Assembly: GCA_902589965.1 (NCBI GenBank)
Contig: CACIUX010000003.1
Coordinates: 1-64,000, forward strand
DNA from: an uncultured SAR86 cluster bacterium
GTDB taxonomy: Bacteria; Pseudomonadota; Gammaproteobacteria; Magnimaribacterales; AG-339-G14
Direction: 5' to 3'
Length of the DNA stretch: 64,000 nucleotides
Part shown: positions 40,442-49,747 of the stretch, piece by piece
How the letters are laid out: the number at the start of each line of letters is the position of its first letter
How positions within the stretch are numbered: position 1 is the stretch's first letter
Translations under genes and position numbers: made by a program
The notes under the pieces: model-generated
Told to the model about the DNA's origin: nothing
The model's input: only the letters and a program-made list of their open reading frames with translations
The model's database searches: none

Positions 40442-42095
40442 CTGGTCTTCTTAAGTCGGCAAAGCCCTCATAATTTTCCTTATTGAAAAGTATAGAGTGT
40501 GATTCCCCAATTCTTTCTCTATAAACTTTATCAAAACCTATCTGGTTTATATTTTTAATATTTTTATCCTTCTCTATAAACAAAATATCTGGCTTCCATT
40601 GATGATGAATTCTTTTAGCGATAGATGCTTCATCAAGCTTCATATCAAAAATTAATATATTCAATAAAAGTTGAAGAACGGTGGATATGATTGTTGATCC
40701 TCCAGGAGATCCAGTAATAAGATAAGGTATCCCTTCTTGGAATACTATAGTTGGCGTCATTGATGAAAGAGGAGCTTTTCTAGATTCAACCTTATTTGCT
40801 TCAGATCCTACCAGTCCAAAAAAATTTGGAAAGCCAGGTTTTATTGAAAAATCATCCATTTCATTATTCATAAGAATTCCAGTTCCTTTTGCAATTATTC
40901 CAGAGCCATATGCTGTATTTAATGTATAAGTATTTGAAACAGCGTTTCCTCTTGAATCAATTATTGAGAAATGAGTTGTTTCTTCACTTTCATTTAAATA
41001 CTCACCTGGAGTATCAATCAAGATTTTACTTTCAGAGTTTTTAATAATTCGTGAAAGGGATTTTGCGTATTTCTTTGAAGTTAGTCTTTTGATATCAAAA
41101 TTATTAAAATTTCCATCTCCCAAAAATTCTGACCTATCTGCAAATGAAAATCTCATAGCCTCTGTCAAGAGCCTATTGTATTCAAGGGAATTATGCTCAT
41201 ATGAAGTTAAATTGAAATTTTCGAGAATATTTAATGTTTGTGAAAGAACAATGCCACCTGAACTTGGAAGAGACATCGAACATACCTTGTAGTTAATAAA
41301 AGTTGAGCAAAGAGGAGGCTTAAATGATGATTGATAATTCATAAAATCCTTCTCTGTAAAAATTCCCCCATTTTTTTGAAAGTATTTAATGATTTTTTTT
41401 GCAGTCTCACCTGAATAAAATTCATCTCTGCCAAACTTTGATATTCTTTTTAATGTTTTTGCTAGGTCTTCTTGTAGGAAGAGATCACCTTTCTTCCATA
41501 AATTTTCTCTTACAAAAACTTTTTTTGTATTAGGATTTTTTGAAAATTTATCTCTATTACTATTAAAGTATTCTGCTTGAAATTTAGATAGTATAAATCC
41601 CTTTTCGGCCAGATCTATGGCAGGTGAAATTAATTGCTTTATTGGGAGAGAACCATATTTTTTATGGATTTTAAACATTCCATCAACTGTACCGGGAATA
41701 CCAGAAGCAAGAAAAGATGATGTGCTTAAACCTTTTATAACATTTCCATTTTCATCGAGAAACATATTTTCTTTAGCTTTAATTGGAGCTCTTTCCCTAT
41801 AGTCTATGGATTCAATAGTTTTCTTATTTGCATCGTAAAGTAAGGCAAAACCTCCACCACCAATATTTCCTGCAGAGGGATTTACAACTGCTAAAGCGAA
41901 AGCAACCGATACAGCCGCATCAAAAGCATTTCCACCGTCTAGGAGTATTTTTGAACCAACTTCAGTTGCTAAGTGATGTCTTGTTACAACAACCGCATTA
42001 TGTTTTGAAACAGATAAGCTTGAAAAACTGATTAAAGAAATAAAAAAAAGAAAAATTAATAAATTTCTCTTAAATAAAGTATGAATCAATTTCAT
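40416..42095 (-). CDS. ggt: Gamma-glutamyltransferase
   Basis: This 559-residue precursor has an N-terminal signal peptide (about residues 1-30, hydrophobic core 11-27), so it is exported to the periplasm. The Ntn-hydrolase nucleophile is threonine 373 in EETTHFSIID, at which the precursor would cleave itself into large and small subunits. NPSAGNIGGGG and the small-subunit GSPGGSTI glycine motif are conserved. It hydrolyses or transfers the gamma-glutamyl group of glutathione and related compounds. It overlaps pyrF upstream and uvrC downstream by 26 bp each, so it is wedged between genes that are not normally its neighbours. Confidence 0.94.
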   Translation of the reverse strand: MKLIHTLFKRNLLIFLFFISLISFSSLSVSKHNAVVVTRHHLATEVGSKILLDGGNAFDAAVSVAFALAVVNPSAGNIGGGGFALLYDANKKTIESIDYRERAPIKAKENMFLDENGNVIKGLSTSSFLASGIPGTVDGMFKIHKKYGSLPIKQLISPAIDLAEKGFILSKFQAEYFNSNRDKFSKNPNTKKVFVRENLWKKGDLFLQEDLAKTLKRISKFGRDEFYSGETAKKIIKYFQKNGGIFTEKDFMNYQSSFKPPLCSTFINYKVCSMSLPSSGGIVLSQTLNILENFNLTSYEHNSLEYNRLLTEAMRFSFADRSEFLGDGNFNNFDIKRLTSKKYAKSLSRIIKNSESKILIDTPGEYLNESEETTHFSIIDSRGNAVSNTYTLNTAYGSGIIAKGTGILMNNEMDDFSIKPGFPNFFGLVGSEANKVESRKAPLSSMTPTIVFQEGIPYLITGSPGGSTIISTVLQLLLNILIFDMKLDEASIAKRIHHQWKPDILFIEKDKNIKNINQIGFDKVYRERIGESHSILFNKENYEGFADLRRPDGRAISVH

Positions 42096-42771
42096 TAATT
42101 ACTTTAAGAGGATCTGAGGATGAAATTATTTCTCTAGCCACTACCAGGTAGTCTGCGCCCATATTAATGGCATCATGAATAGTTGAAGTTCTTTTTTGAC
42201 CTCCGCTCTCTGCTTTAACTCTTATTCCCGGGCAAACAGTTATAAAAGAATCCATTTCTTCCTTATTTAAATAAGCAAGATCATTGGGAGAACAAACGAT
42301 TCCATCTATTCCTCCCCTTTTTCCTAAATTAATAAGAGAGATAATTTGATCCCTCAGATCGTTGCTAACTCCAATATAAGATAAATCTTTTTGATCGAGA
42401 CTTGTTAAAACGGTAACTCCTATTAAAAGAATTTCAGATGAAATTGAGTTTTTTGCATTGACCGCAGCCTCAATCATGTTCTGCCCTCCTGAAAGATGAA
42501 TATTAGTCATCCATACTTGCTGTTTGCAGGCTTCTAAGACAGCTTTCTCAACTGTATTTGGTGTGTCGTGATATTTTAAATCTAAAAAAATATCAAAACC
42601 TTGCTTTTTTAGATCTTCTAGTATTTGTGGCCCACATGCTGTAAAAAGTTGGTTTCCAACCTTTACTTTGTAATTTTCAGGATTCAGGAATTTAGTTATT
42701 TCAAGAGCACTTTGCGAATTATCAAAATCTAATCCAACTATTATTTGCCCCTGCTTGATAAATTTTTCCAT
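42070..42771 (-). CDS. pyrF: Orotidine 5'-phosphate decarboxylase
   Basis: This 233-residue TIM-barrel protein has the catalytic aspartate-lysine tetrad in FLDLKYHDTPNTV near residues 61-73. VGLDFDNS is at the N-terminus, KVGNQLF near residue 37, and the phosphate-binding end CPGIRVKAESGGQKR near residues 184-198. It converts OMP to UMP, the last step of pyrimidine synthesis. It follows ihfB by 26 bp. In E. coli the LPS-assembly genes lapA and lapB lie between ihfB and pyrF; they are absent here. Confidence 0.96.
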   Translation of the reverse strand: MEKFIKQGQIIVGLDFDNSQSALEITKFLNPENYKVKVGNQLFTACGPQILEDLKKQGFDIFLDLKYHDTPNTVEKAVLEACKQQVWMTNIHLSGGQNMIEAAVNAKNSISSEILLIGVTVLTSLDQKDLSYIGVSNDLRDQIISLINLGKRGGIDGIVCSPNDLAYLNKEEMDSFITVCPGIRVKAESGGQKRTSTIHDAINMGADYLVVAREIISSSDPLKVINEIDSYFI

Positions 42772-42797
42772 TTAAGAAACTTTGAAAATTATATCAG

Positions 42798-43085
42798 TTA
42801 TGAGGTCAATTTATTTATTCTATTTTTGATCAGCTTTGAAGGTCTGAAGTAAATTAAAGATCTACTATCTAGTTCTATTGCTTTTCCAGATTTTGGGTTT
42901 CTTCCTCTGATTGGATTTCTCTCTCTGACTGAAAAAGCCCCAAAGCCTCTTATTTCAATTCTATGCTTTTCAGAAAGAAGGTTTGATAGATGATCAATTA
43001 GAGAATCAAGAGCAATTTTTGAATCGGCGGAAGAAAAAGTAGTATTTTGGGTAGTTAGTTTTTCAAGAAGATCCGATTTTTGCAT
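42798..43085 (-). CDS. ihfB: Integration host factor beta subunit
   Basis: This 95-residue HU/IHF-family protein begins MQKSDLLEKL. Its HRIEIRGFGAFSVRER core and RNPKSGKAIEL arm (with the proline that intercalates into DNA) are near residues 60-72. Position directly after rpsA (3 bp gap) and length identify the beta subunit. With IhfA it bends DNA sharply at specific sites in promoters, origins and recombination sites. No other feature is odd. Confidence 0.95.
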   Translation of the reverse strand: MQKSDLLEKLTTQNTTFSSADSKIALDSLIDHLSNLLSEKHRIEIRGFGAFSVRERNPIRGRNPKSGKAIELDSRSLIYFRPSKLIKNRINKLTS

Positions 43086-43088
43086 AAA

Positions 43089-44762
43089 TTACTTGTCTTC
43101 AAGCTCCTCTTTAATGAGGTCACCAATTGAAGATTTAGAGCTCTCTTCAATTTCTTTATTTTTTATTTCGTTTTCTTTCAAAATTTCTTTTTCTTTACTT
43201 TTTTCAAGTGCTTTCATAGAACCCCAGATTTTTCTTTCTTTTCTATCTATATTTGAAATTAAAAAGCTTATTTCATTGCCTTCTTCAAGTGTAGAGCTTT
43301 CATCTTCTATAAAGTCTCTTTTTCTCATTAAAACAGAAATACTTTCTTTTACGGTTAATTTTAAAATCTCCTCCTCAATATTTGAAATTACTCCTGAAAC
43401 AGAAGTTCCTTTAGGGTGATCTTTAATAAAGTTTTCAACTGGATCATCTTCTAGTTGTTTAATACCTAAAGATATCCTCTCTTTTAATGGATCCATAGCC
43501 AAAATAAGAGCTTGAACATCTTGGCCTTTTTGAAATTTTTGAACCGCATTTTCTTCTGCTTCTGTCCAAGACAAATCTGAAAGATGAACTAAACCATCAA
43601 TATCACCGTCAAGACCAACAAACATTCCAAAGTCAGTTATAGATTTAACAGAACCGTTTACAGTATCTCCTACAGAATTGTTTTCGGAGAAAATCAGCCA
43701 AGGATTTTCCTGACATTGCTTCATTCCTAAGGAAATTCTTCTTTTTTCTAAGTCAAGCTCTAAAACCATCACATCTATCTCATCTCCTGGGGAAACAACC
43801 TTAGATGGATGGATGTTTTTGTTGGTCCAATCGATTTCAGAAACATGCACCAGACCTTCAGTATCCTTATCAAGCTCAGCAAAGAAACCATAATCTGTAA
43901 GAGTTGAAACTTTGGCCTTATGTACTGAATTGACTGGATAAAGGGTTTCGATTGTCTCCCAGGGATCTGAAGACATTTGCTTCAATCCTAAAGAAATTCT
44001 TGATTTCTCCTTATCAAAATTTGTGACTTTTAAATTAAGTTGATCACCTATATTAAGTACCTCTGAAGGGTGATTAATTCTTTTCCATGTAATGTCTGTA
44101 ATGTGAAGGAGACCATCAATACCTCCCAGATCAATAAAGGCTCCATAATCTGTGAGATTTTTAACGATACCTTCAATAGTTGAACCTTCTTCAATAGTTG
44201 CAAATAGCTTCTCTCTTTCCTCAGAATTAATATCTTCCTGAACAGCTTTTCTGGATAGAACTACATTAGACTTGTCTTTGTCTAGTTTGATAACCTTAAA
44301 GTCTTGAAAAGTTTTTTCTAAGTGATCAAAACTTTCAAGTTGTTTTGAATCGACGAGAGAACCAGGCAGAAAAGCTCTTACTCCTGCTACGTCTACGGTC
44401 ATTCCGCCTCTAACTTTGCCAGATATGTATCCTTTGACTATTGAACCTGTTTTGAGTGATTCTTCTAAATTTAGCCAACTTTCATCGTGCATTGCACGCA
44501 ATCTTGATACCCTGGTCTCACCATAACCGTCTTCAACAGCCTCTAAAGTTACTTTTACTTCGTCTCCTATCTCAAGTTCCTTATCAGATTCGTCTGCTAA
44601 AAATTCACTTCTGGCGAGAACCGGCTCTGATTTTAAACCCACGTGAACAGTAACCCAGTCAGGTTTCAGATCTACTATTACTCCGGTAATGATAGTTCCT
44701 ATTTGAAAATCTAATGTCGATAGACTTTCGTCTAGAAGTTTTCCGAAGTTTGCTTGTTCCAT
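43089..44762 (-). CDS. rpsA: 30S ribosomal protein S1
   Basis: This 557-residue protein is built of six S1 (OB-fold) repeats, at about residues 18-85, 103-168, 190-258, 275-345, 362-432 and 449-520. The inner repeats carry the GAFIDLGG / GFFAELD / GMFVGLD core and HITDITW / HVSEIDW / HLSDLSW ends. S1 binds mRNA at the ribosome platform and is essential for most translation initiation in gammaproteobacteria. That is relevant to the weak or non-ATG starts in this genome. It lies 3 bp after cmk and 3 bp before ihfB, the standard order. Confidence 0.97.
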   Translation of the reverse strand: MEQANFGKLLDESLSTLDFQIGTIITGVIVDLKPDWVTVHVGLKSEPVLARSEFLADESDKELEIGDEVKVTLEAVEDGYGETRVSRLRAMHDESWLNLEESLKTGSIVKGYISGKVRGGMTVDVAGVRAFLPGSLVDSKQLESFDHLEKTFQDFKVIKLDKDKSNVVLSRKAVQEDINSEEREKLFATIEEGSTIEGIVKNLTDYGAFIDLGGIDGLLHITDITWKRINHPSEVLNIGDQLNLKVTNFDKEKSRISLGLKQMSSDPWETIETLYPVNSVHKAKVSTLTDYGFFAELDKDTEGLVHVSEIDWTNKNIHPSKVVSPGDEIDVMVLELDLEKRRISLGMKQCQENPWLIFSENNSVGDTVNGSVKSITDFGMFVGLDGDIDGLVHLSDLSWTEAEENAVQKFQKGQDVQALILAMDPLKERISLGIKQLEDDPVENFIKDHPKGTSVSGVISNIEEEILKLTVKESISVLMRKRDFIEDESSTLEEGNEISFLISNIDRKERKIWGSMKALEKSKEKEILKENEIKNKEIEESSKSSIGDLIKEELEDK

Positions 44763-44765
44763 AAT

Positions 44766-45416
44766 TTAAACTAAATCCATTATTTTATTTAATACCTCAT
44801 CTATTGATAGATTTGTGGAATCAATCACTTTTGCGCCTTCCGGAATCAAAAGAGGAGATACATCTCTATTTTTATCCTTTAAGTCTCTATCTTCTAAGCT
44901 TGAGATAAGGTTGCGCATGTTAACCTCCATACCCTTTTCTTTCAACTGAATTTGACGTCTTTTTGCTCTCTCTTCGATAGATGCATCTAAATAAATTTTT
45001 ATCTTAGCTTCAGGAAAAACTACCGATCCCATATCTCTTCCGTCTGCAATTAAGCCTGTATTTGGATCGTAAAAGGACCTTTGAGTATCTTTAATAAGGT
45101 CTCGAATATTTTGGTTATGTGCCAGGTCTGAAGCTTTTATCCCTATCTCTTCTCTTCTAATGGTATCTGTTACATCCTTGCCATCAAAAAAAAGATGGTA
45201 TTGATCTCCTATGAGCTTAAAAAAGATGTTCTTATCTTTAAGTTCTATTCCAATTGAGTCTGGATCAGTTTCTTTAATATTCTCAGAAATCAGCGCTATT
45301 AACCTATACAGAGCTCCGCTATCTAGGATATTCCATCCTAGTTTCGCTGCTAACAACTTAGCTACTGTTCCCTTTCCAGAGCCGCCTGGGCCGTCAATCG
45401 TTATTAAATTATCCAT
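44766..45416 (-). CDS. cmk: Cytidylate kinase
   Basis: This 216-residue P-loop protein has the ATP-binding motif DGPGGSGKGTV near residues 8-18, ILDSGALYR near residues 31-39, and ADGRDMGSVVFP near residues 124-135, all typical of bacterial CMP kinases. It phosphorylates CMP and dCMP. Its start overlaps the aroA stop by 8 bp (ATGGATAA), and rpsA follows after 3 bp. Confidence 0.96.
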   Translation of the reverse strand: MDNLITIDGPGGSGKGTVAKLLAAKLGWNILDSGALYRLIALISENIKETDPDSIGIELKDKNIFFKLIGDQYHLFFDGKDVTDTIRREEIGIKASDLAHNQNIRDLIKDTQRSFYDPNTGLIADGRDMGSVVFPEAKIKIYLDASIEERAKRRQIQLKEKGMEVNMRNLISSLEDRDLKDKNRDVSPLLIPEGAKVIDSTNLSIDEVLNKIMDLV

Positions 45417-46719
45417 TTTTGAAACTGAATCCCAACGTTTTTGCTTGATCGATGAATTCTGGGAAAGAAGTATTGATACACTCGAGATTAGTGATTGTTA
45501 AACCTTCAGTAGATCTCAGCCCTGCTACTAACATTGTCATCGCAATTCTATGATCCCCATGCGAATCAAATACTTCATCAGAAAAAATTCTATCCTTTTT
45601 GCCAATTATTTTTAGACTATCCTCATTTAATTGAACTTCAACATCTAGTTTTTGAAGGTTATTGATCATGATTGAAAGTCTATCGCTCTCTTTGTGCTTC
45701 AATTCTGATAAACCATTAAATTCTGATTCTCCATCTATCAAGCTTGCAATTAAAAAAAATAATGGGAGCTCATCAATTAAATTAGGAACGATATCTTCCA
45801 TTATTTTTGCAGGGAGTAAATCCGATGACTTTATGACTAAATCAGCAACTTCTTCATTTCCTAATTGTCTAATATTTGCAAGATCAATATTTGCATTCAT
45901 ATCTAAAAGACAGTCAAGAAAAGCTTTTCTAGTGTTATTTATTCCAACATTTTTAATTTTTATTTCAGAATTTTCTGAAATTAAGCATGCACCTATGAAA
46001 AAGGCTGCTGATGAGAAATCCCCAGGAACTTCAATCTGCCCTGGAGTTTTTAAATCACTCTTTTCAATTTCTACAATCCCTTTTGAAAATGAAATATTAG
46101 CTTCAAAAGTTTTCATCATCCTTTCTGTATGGTCTCTGGTTGGATATTTTTCTTGTACCTGAGTTTTACCTTCAGCGTTTAATCCTGCTAATAAAATTGA
46201 GGACTTTACTTGAGCACTTGCAATTGGCATTTTGTAGGTAATACCTATTAAACCAGTTGACGGACTAATCTTAAGAGGAGGATTTTCTTTATTAGTCGCG
46301 GAAATTTTTGCTCCCATTTTTTGCAAAGGGTCAATGATTCTCATCATAGGCCGATTTGAAAGAGAGGCGTCACCGGTCAATGTGGATGAAAAGTTTAACG
46401 AGCTCAAGAATCCTGCAAAAAGTCTCATACCTGTTCCGGAGTTACCAAAATAAAGATCTTTTGTTGGAGCAGACAAACCTTCTATGCCAGGAGAATCAAG
46501 AAAAATAACGGAGCTTTTAACTTTGGTTTTGATTCCAAGAAATCTAGCTACGTTAAGCGAATTATGAACATCTTCACTATTTTGTGAGCCGTGAATTTGC
46601 GTTTTTCCTTTGCTTAAAAGTCCAAATACGATTGCTCTGTGCGAGATTGATTTATCACCTGGAATAACAACCTCTCCTGAAAGATTATTTTTCTTTGATG
46701 ACTTTAATGATGTAGTCAT
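45409..46719 (-). CDS. aroA: 3-phosphoshikimate 1-carboxyvinyltransferase (EPSP synthase)
   Basis: The 436-residue protein has the N-terminal motif GDKSISHRAIVFG near residues 20-32, the GNSGTGMRLFAGF loop near residues 92-104, the SAQVKSSILLAGL segment, and the C-terminal KHKESDRL and DHRIAMT motifs. The GNSGTGMRL version resembles Pseudomonas-type and class II enzymes more than the E. coli GNAGTAMRP form. It joins shikimate 3-phosphate and PEP in aromatic amino acid synthesis. The start follows the tyrA stop with no intervening base (TGAATG). In Pseudomonas the two are fused into one protein. Confidence 0.96.
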   Translation of the reverse strand: MTTSLKSSKKNNLSGEVVIPGDKSISHRAIVFGLLSKGKTQIHGSQNSEDVHNSLNVARFLGIKTKVKSSVIFLDSPGIEGLSAPTKDLYFGNSGTGMRLFAGFLSSLNFSSTLTGDASLSNRPMMRIIDPLQKMGAKISATNKENPPLKISPSTGLIGITYKMPIASAQVKSSILLAGLNAEGKTQVQEKYPTRDHTERMMKTFEANISFSKGIVEIEKSDLKTPGQIEVPGDFSSAAFFIGACLISENSEIKIKNVGINNTRKAFLDCLLDMNANIDLANIRQLGNEEVADLVIKSSDLLPAKIMEDIVPNLIDELPLFFLIASLIDGESEFNGLSELKHKESDRLSIMINNLQKLDVEVQLNEDSLKIIGKKDRIFSDEVFDSHGDHRIAMTMLVAGLRSTEGLTITNLECINTSFPEFIDQAKTLGFSFKNG

Positions 46720-47550
46720 TCAATCAATAATTTTTTTTCTTGCCTTATTGGATTCAGCAATTAAGTTTTTAGTTTTAGAGCGGCTACTTAAGATATTTTT
46801 TTCCATTACCTCTAATTCTTTCTTAAAACCTTTTATTGACTTTAAGATTTCCTTTTTATTTAGATCAAAAATATCACTCCACATTTCTGGGTCACTTGAA
46901 GAAATTCTAGTGAAGTCTTTTAGTCCACCTCCCATAAGGACTTTATTCTTTATATTTGAGGATTTTTCGATATATCTCATTAAGCTAAAGCTAATTACAT
47001 GAGGTAAATGGCTTGTAGCTGCTAATATTTTGTCGTGAGAGTTTAAGTCCATTTTTATGCAATTAGAGCCTAAAGATCCCCATAATTTTTGGGCCTTTGT
47101 AATTGAATTTTTTGACGTCATTTTCAACGGAGAAAGAATGCAAATTTTGTTTTCAAAAAGTTTTATGTCAGATGCATCTATCCCACTTCCTTCGTTCCCT
47201 GCAATTGGATGTGAAAGAATAGCATTCTCAATTTTGTTGATGAAAGCATTCTTTTTTATCTTATTTTTAGAGCTAGATGTCTCAGTAAATAACACAGCAT
47301 TTTTAATGAGATCTTTATTTTCGTTAACTAATTTATTGGTAACAATTGGCGGAGTTGAGAAAATAACTGAATAGGGTTTTGAAAGGTCTAAATTTGAGAA
47401 TGTTCCTTTAATAATTTTATTTTTTATTGCATATGTGATTGTTTTTTTACTCAAATCCTCTGCATAGACTTTAATTCCTTGTTTGCAAAGAGATTTAGCT
47501 ATTGATCCTCCAATATGACCTAAGCCGAATATTAGTATTTGTTCTTTCAA
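46720..47550 (-). CDS. tyrA: Prephenate dehydrogenase
   Basis: This 276-residue protein has the NAD motif IFGLGHIGGSIA near residues 6-17 and the catalytic histidine in LSHPIAGNEGSG near residues 113-124. A helical C-terminal domain follows, with SHLPHVISFSL. It oxidises prephenate to 4-hydroxyphenylpyruvate for tyrosine. There is no chorismate mutase domain and no ACT domain, so feedback control by tyrosine through ACT is not expected. The start is TTG, overlapping the hisC stop (TTGA), and its TGA abuts the aroA ATG. Confidence 0.93.
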   Translation of the reverse strand: MKEQILIFGLGHIGGSIAKSLCKQGIKVYAEDLSKKTITYAIKNKIIKGTFSNLDLSKPYSVIFSTPPIVTNKLVNENKDLIKNAVLFTETSSSKNKIKKNAFINKIENAILSHPIAGNEGSGIDASDIKLFENKICILSPLKMTSKNSITKAQKLWGSLGSNCIKMDLNSHDKILAATSHLPHVISFSLMRYIEKSSNIKNKVLMGGGLKDFTRISSSDPEMWSDIFDLNKKEILKSIKGFKKELEVMEKNILSSRSKTKNLIAESNKARKKIID

Positions 47551-48656
47551 TTCCTTGAACCTTTAATCTTTTTTGCAGCTTCAATAAAAGCATCGTTTTC
47601 AAATTCTTGACCAATGCTTACTCTTACAAATCTATCCATATTGTATGATTTGAGTGATCTTAATATGATTCCTTCATTTAAAAAGGCTTCAAAGGTTTCA
47701 TCAGAATCTGTATCCAAACTAAAAGAAAAGAAATTACCCTGAGTGGGCAGATATTCAATATTTTCTTTTTTAAAGAATTGCATTAATTTATTTTTTTCTC
47801 TTTGGTTTAAATCGACAGATTTTCTTAAATGCTCCATATCATTTAAAGATGCAATACCCGCCTCAAGAGCAAAAGAACTTACATTGAATGGCTGTCTAAC
47901 ACGATTTAAATAATCTGCGATTTTTTGAGATGATATGCTGTAACCAAGTCTATAAGCCGCAAGACCGTGAGCCTTTGAAAAACTCCTGGAAATTATCAAA
48001 TTTTGATACTTATCGATTAAATCAAAAGGTAATTTGTATTGTTCATCTTCAATATATTCAAAGTAAGCCTGATCGAGAAAGACAATTAAATCATTCGGTA
48101 AATCATTTAACATTGCTTCAATTTCAGAAAATGTATTCGCTGATCCTGTAGGATTATTTGGCGATGCTATGAAAACTACTTTAGATTTTTTATCAACGAA
48201 ATTAATTACCGAAGTTAAGTCTTGATGATAATTCTCAGTCACAGGCAACTCTCTTAAATCTGCTCCTGTAGCTAGGATGGCAAGGGGATATATTGCAAAT
48301 CCATGCTTAAAATAAAGTGCATTATCTCCATTCGTTAAAAAAGCTCTGGCTGAAAACTCAATCAAATCATTGGATCCGTTTCCTAACGTAATGCTATCAA
48401 GTGGAACTCCTTCTAACTTTGAGATTTCTTGTTTTAGTTTTGTGCCATTTCCATCAGGATATCTATGCCCTTCTTCAACAATATGACTAATTGCTTTGGT
48501 AGCTAACTTACTAGGACCTATAGGATTCTCGTTGCTTGCAAGCTTTATCAGCTTTTCTTTGCTTATGTTTAAGCTATCGGATGATTTTCCAGGTTGATAA
48601 GGAGTTATCTTATTTACGCCGAGATTTACTCTATCTTCGGGAAAAGTCTTTTTCAT
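47547..48656 (-). CDS. hisC: Histidinol-phosphate aminotransferase
   Basis: This 369-residue fold-type I PLP enzyme opens with LASNENPIGPS near residues 38-48 and continues with LGNGSNDLIEF, SPNNPTGSA near residues 163-171, and the PLP lysine in SRSFSKAHGLAAYRLGY. The motif set is that of HisC. In the pheA-hisC-tyrA arrangement of pseudomonads and relatives it can also act on aromatic keto acids. It shares one base with pheA (TAATG) and overlaps tyrA by 4 bp. Confidence 0.93.
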   Translation of the reverse strand: MKKTFPEDRVNLGVNKITPYQPGKSSDSLNISKEKLIKLASNENPIGPSKLATKAISHIVEEGHRYPDGNGTKLKQEISKLEGVPLDSITLGNGSNDLIEFSARAFLTNGDNALYFKHGFAIYPLAILATGADLRELPVTENYHQDLTSVINFVDKKSKVVFIASPNNPTGSANTFSEIEAMLNDLPNDLIVFLDQAYFEYIEDEQYKLPFDLIDKYQNLIISRSFSKAHGLAAYRLGYSISSQKIADYLNRVRQPFNVSSFALEAGIASLNDMEHLRKSVDLNQREKNKLMQFFKKENIEYLPTQGNFFSFSLDTDSDETFEAFLNEGIILRSLKSYNMDRFVRVSIGQEFENDAFIEAAKKIKGSRN

Positions 48657-49747
48657 TAAATTCCTTTGGGATAGGATCCCAAAACTTTTAAATTTAGTGA
48701 AAGTCGTGATATTTTTTTTAAGGCAATGTCTACATTCTTATCAGTCTTGTGTCCGTCCAATTCTATAAAAAACATATACTCCCAGTTGTTCTTTTTGGTT
48801 GGTCTCGATTGAATGTTTGTAAGATTGATTTTTTGTTCTTTAAACTTTTCTAAAATATCTGAAAGTGCTCCAGACTTATTTTTTGTTATTATACTTACGC
48901 TAGTTTTATCCTCTTTTGTAGCTGAGACGTCATGATTTCCGACAATGATAAATCTTGTTTTATTATTTTTATAATCTTGAATATTTCGTTTTAATACTTT
49001 CATGTCATACTTTTTTGCAGCCTCAATAGAGGCTATAGCAGCGGAATAATTTGTTCTTTTTGACTGCATTACTCCTTGAGAATTACTTGTCGCATCTTTT
49101 TTTATAACTTTGGGTAAGTTTTTATTCAACCAAGATTGGGACTGTGCAAAAGCCTGACTGTGCGCAAAGATAGTTTTAATACTTGAAAGAGCAATGTTTT
49201 TCTTTGATAAAAGACTTAAATTAATTGGAATGCTTATCTCGCTGCAAACCTTAAGATTACTTTCAATGATTTCATCTAAAGTCGAATTAACAAGGCCTTC
49301 AGTTGAGTTTTCAATTGGCAAAACGCCGTAATATTCTGAATTATCTTCAACTGAATCTATAATTTCTCGGATAGATCCGCAGGAAACAAAATTTGTAGAA
49401 GACCCGAAATGTTTTTTTGCAGCTTTTTCTGAAAATGAACCTTCAGGCCCCAAATATGCAACCTTAATTTCAAATGCTGTTGAAAAACAGGCCGATATAA
49501 TATCCTGAAAAATTGTTCGGATTTTATTATCCTCTAGCGGGGAGTTATTCAAAGATTGTAAACGCCTAATAATTTCTTTCTCTCTATCTGGACGATAAAA
49601 AGGGCCTTTCGATGTATTTTTTTTTAAATTCTCAGCATCAATAACCAAAGAGACCCTATCTTCAAGTAAAGAGAGCATTTGGTCATCAATTAAATCAATT
49701 TTCTTACGAATTAAACCTAATGATTTTTCTAATTTTGAGTTAGCCAT
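48656..49747 (-). CDS. pheA: Bifunctional chorismate mutase / prephenate dehydratase
   Basis: I chose the ATG at 49747 (starting [10 protein letters not shown]), which overlaps the serC stop by 8 bp (ATGGCTAA) like other pairs here; a start six codons upstream is also possible. The 363-residue protein has an AroQ chorismate mutase domain (about residues 6-90, with IRKKIDLIDDQML), a prephenate dehydratase domain (AYLGPEGSFSEKAA near residue 95; NKTRFIIVG near residue 260), and a C-terminal ACT domain (KSGALSDILEKF), which in homologues binds phenylalanine for feedback inhibition. It commits chorismate to phenylalanine. Confidence 0.94.
   Translation of the reverse strand: MANSKLEKSLGLIRKKIDLIDDQMLSLLEDRVSLVIDAENLKKNTSKGPFYRPDREKEIIRRLQSLNNSPLEDNKIRTIFQDIISACFSTAFEIKVAYLGPEGSFSEKAAKKHFGSSTNFVSCGSIREIIDSVEDNSEYYGVLPIENSTEGLVNSTLDEIIESNLKVCSEISIPINLSLLSKKNIALSSIKTIFAHSQAFAQSQSWLNKNLPKVIKKDATSNSQGVMQSKRTNYSAAIASIEAAKKYDMKVLKRNIQDYKNNKTRFIIVGNHDVSATKEDKTSVSIITKNKSGALSDILEKFKEQKINLTNIQSRPTKKNNWEYMFFIELDGHKTDKNVDIALKKISRLSLNLKVLGSYPKGI

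Noticed and set aside
45662-46162. Plus-strand open frame of 166 codons inside aroA
   Set aside because: aroA on the minus strand is fully conserved here; the plus-strand frame is serine/phenylalanine-rich as expected from antisense AT-rich coding DNA.
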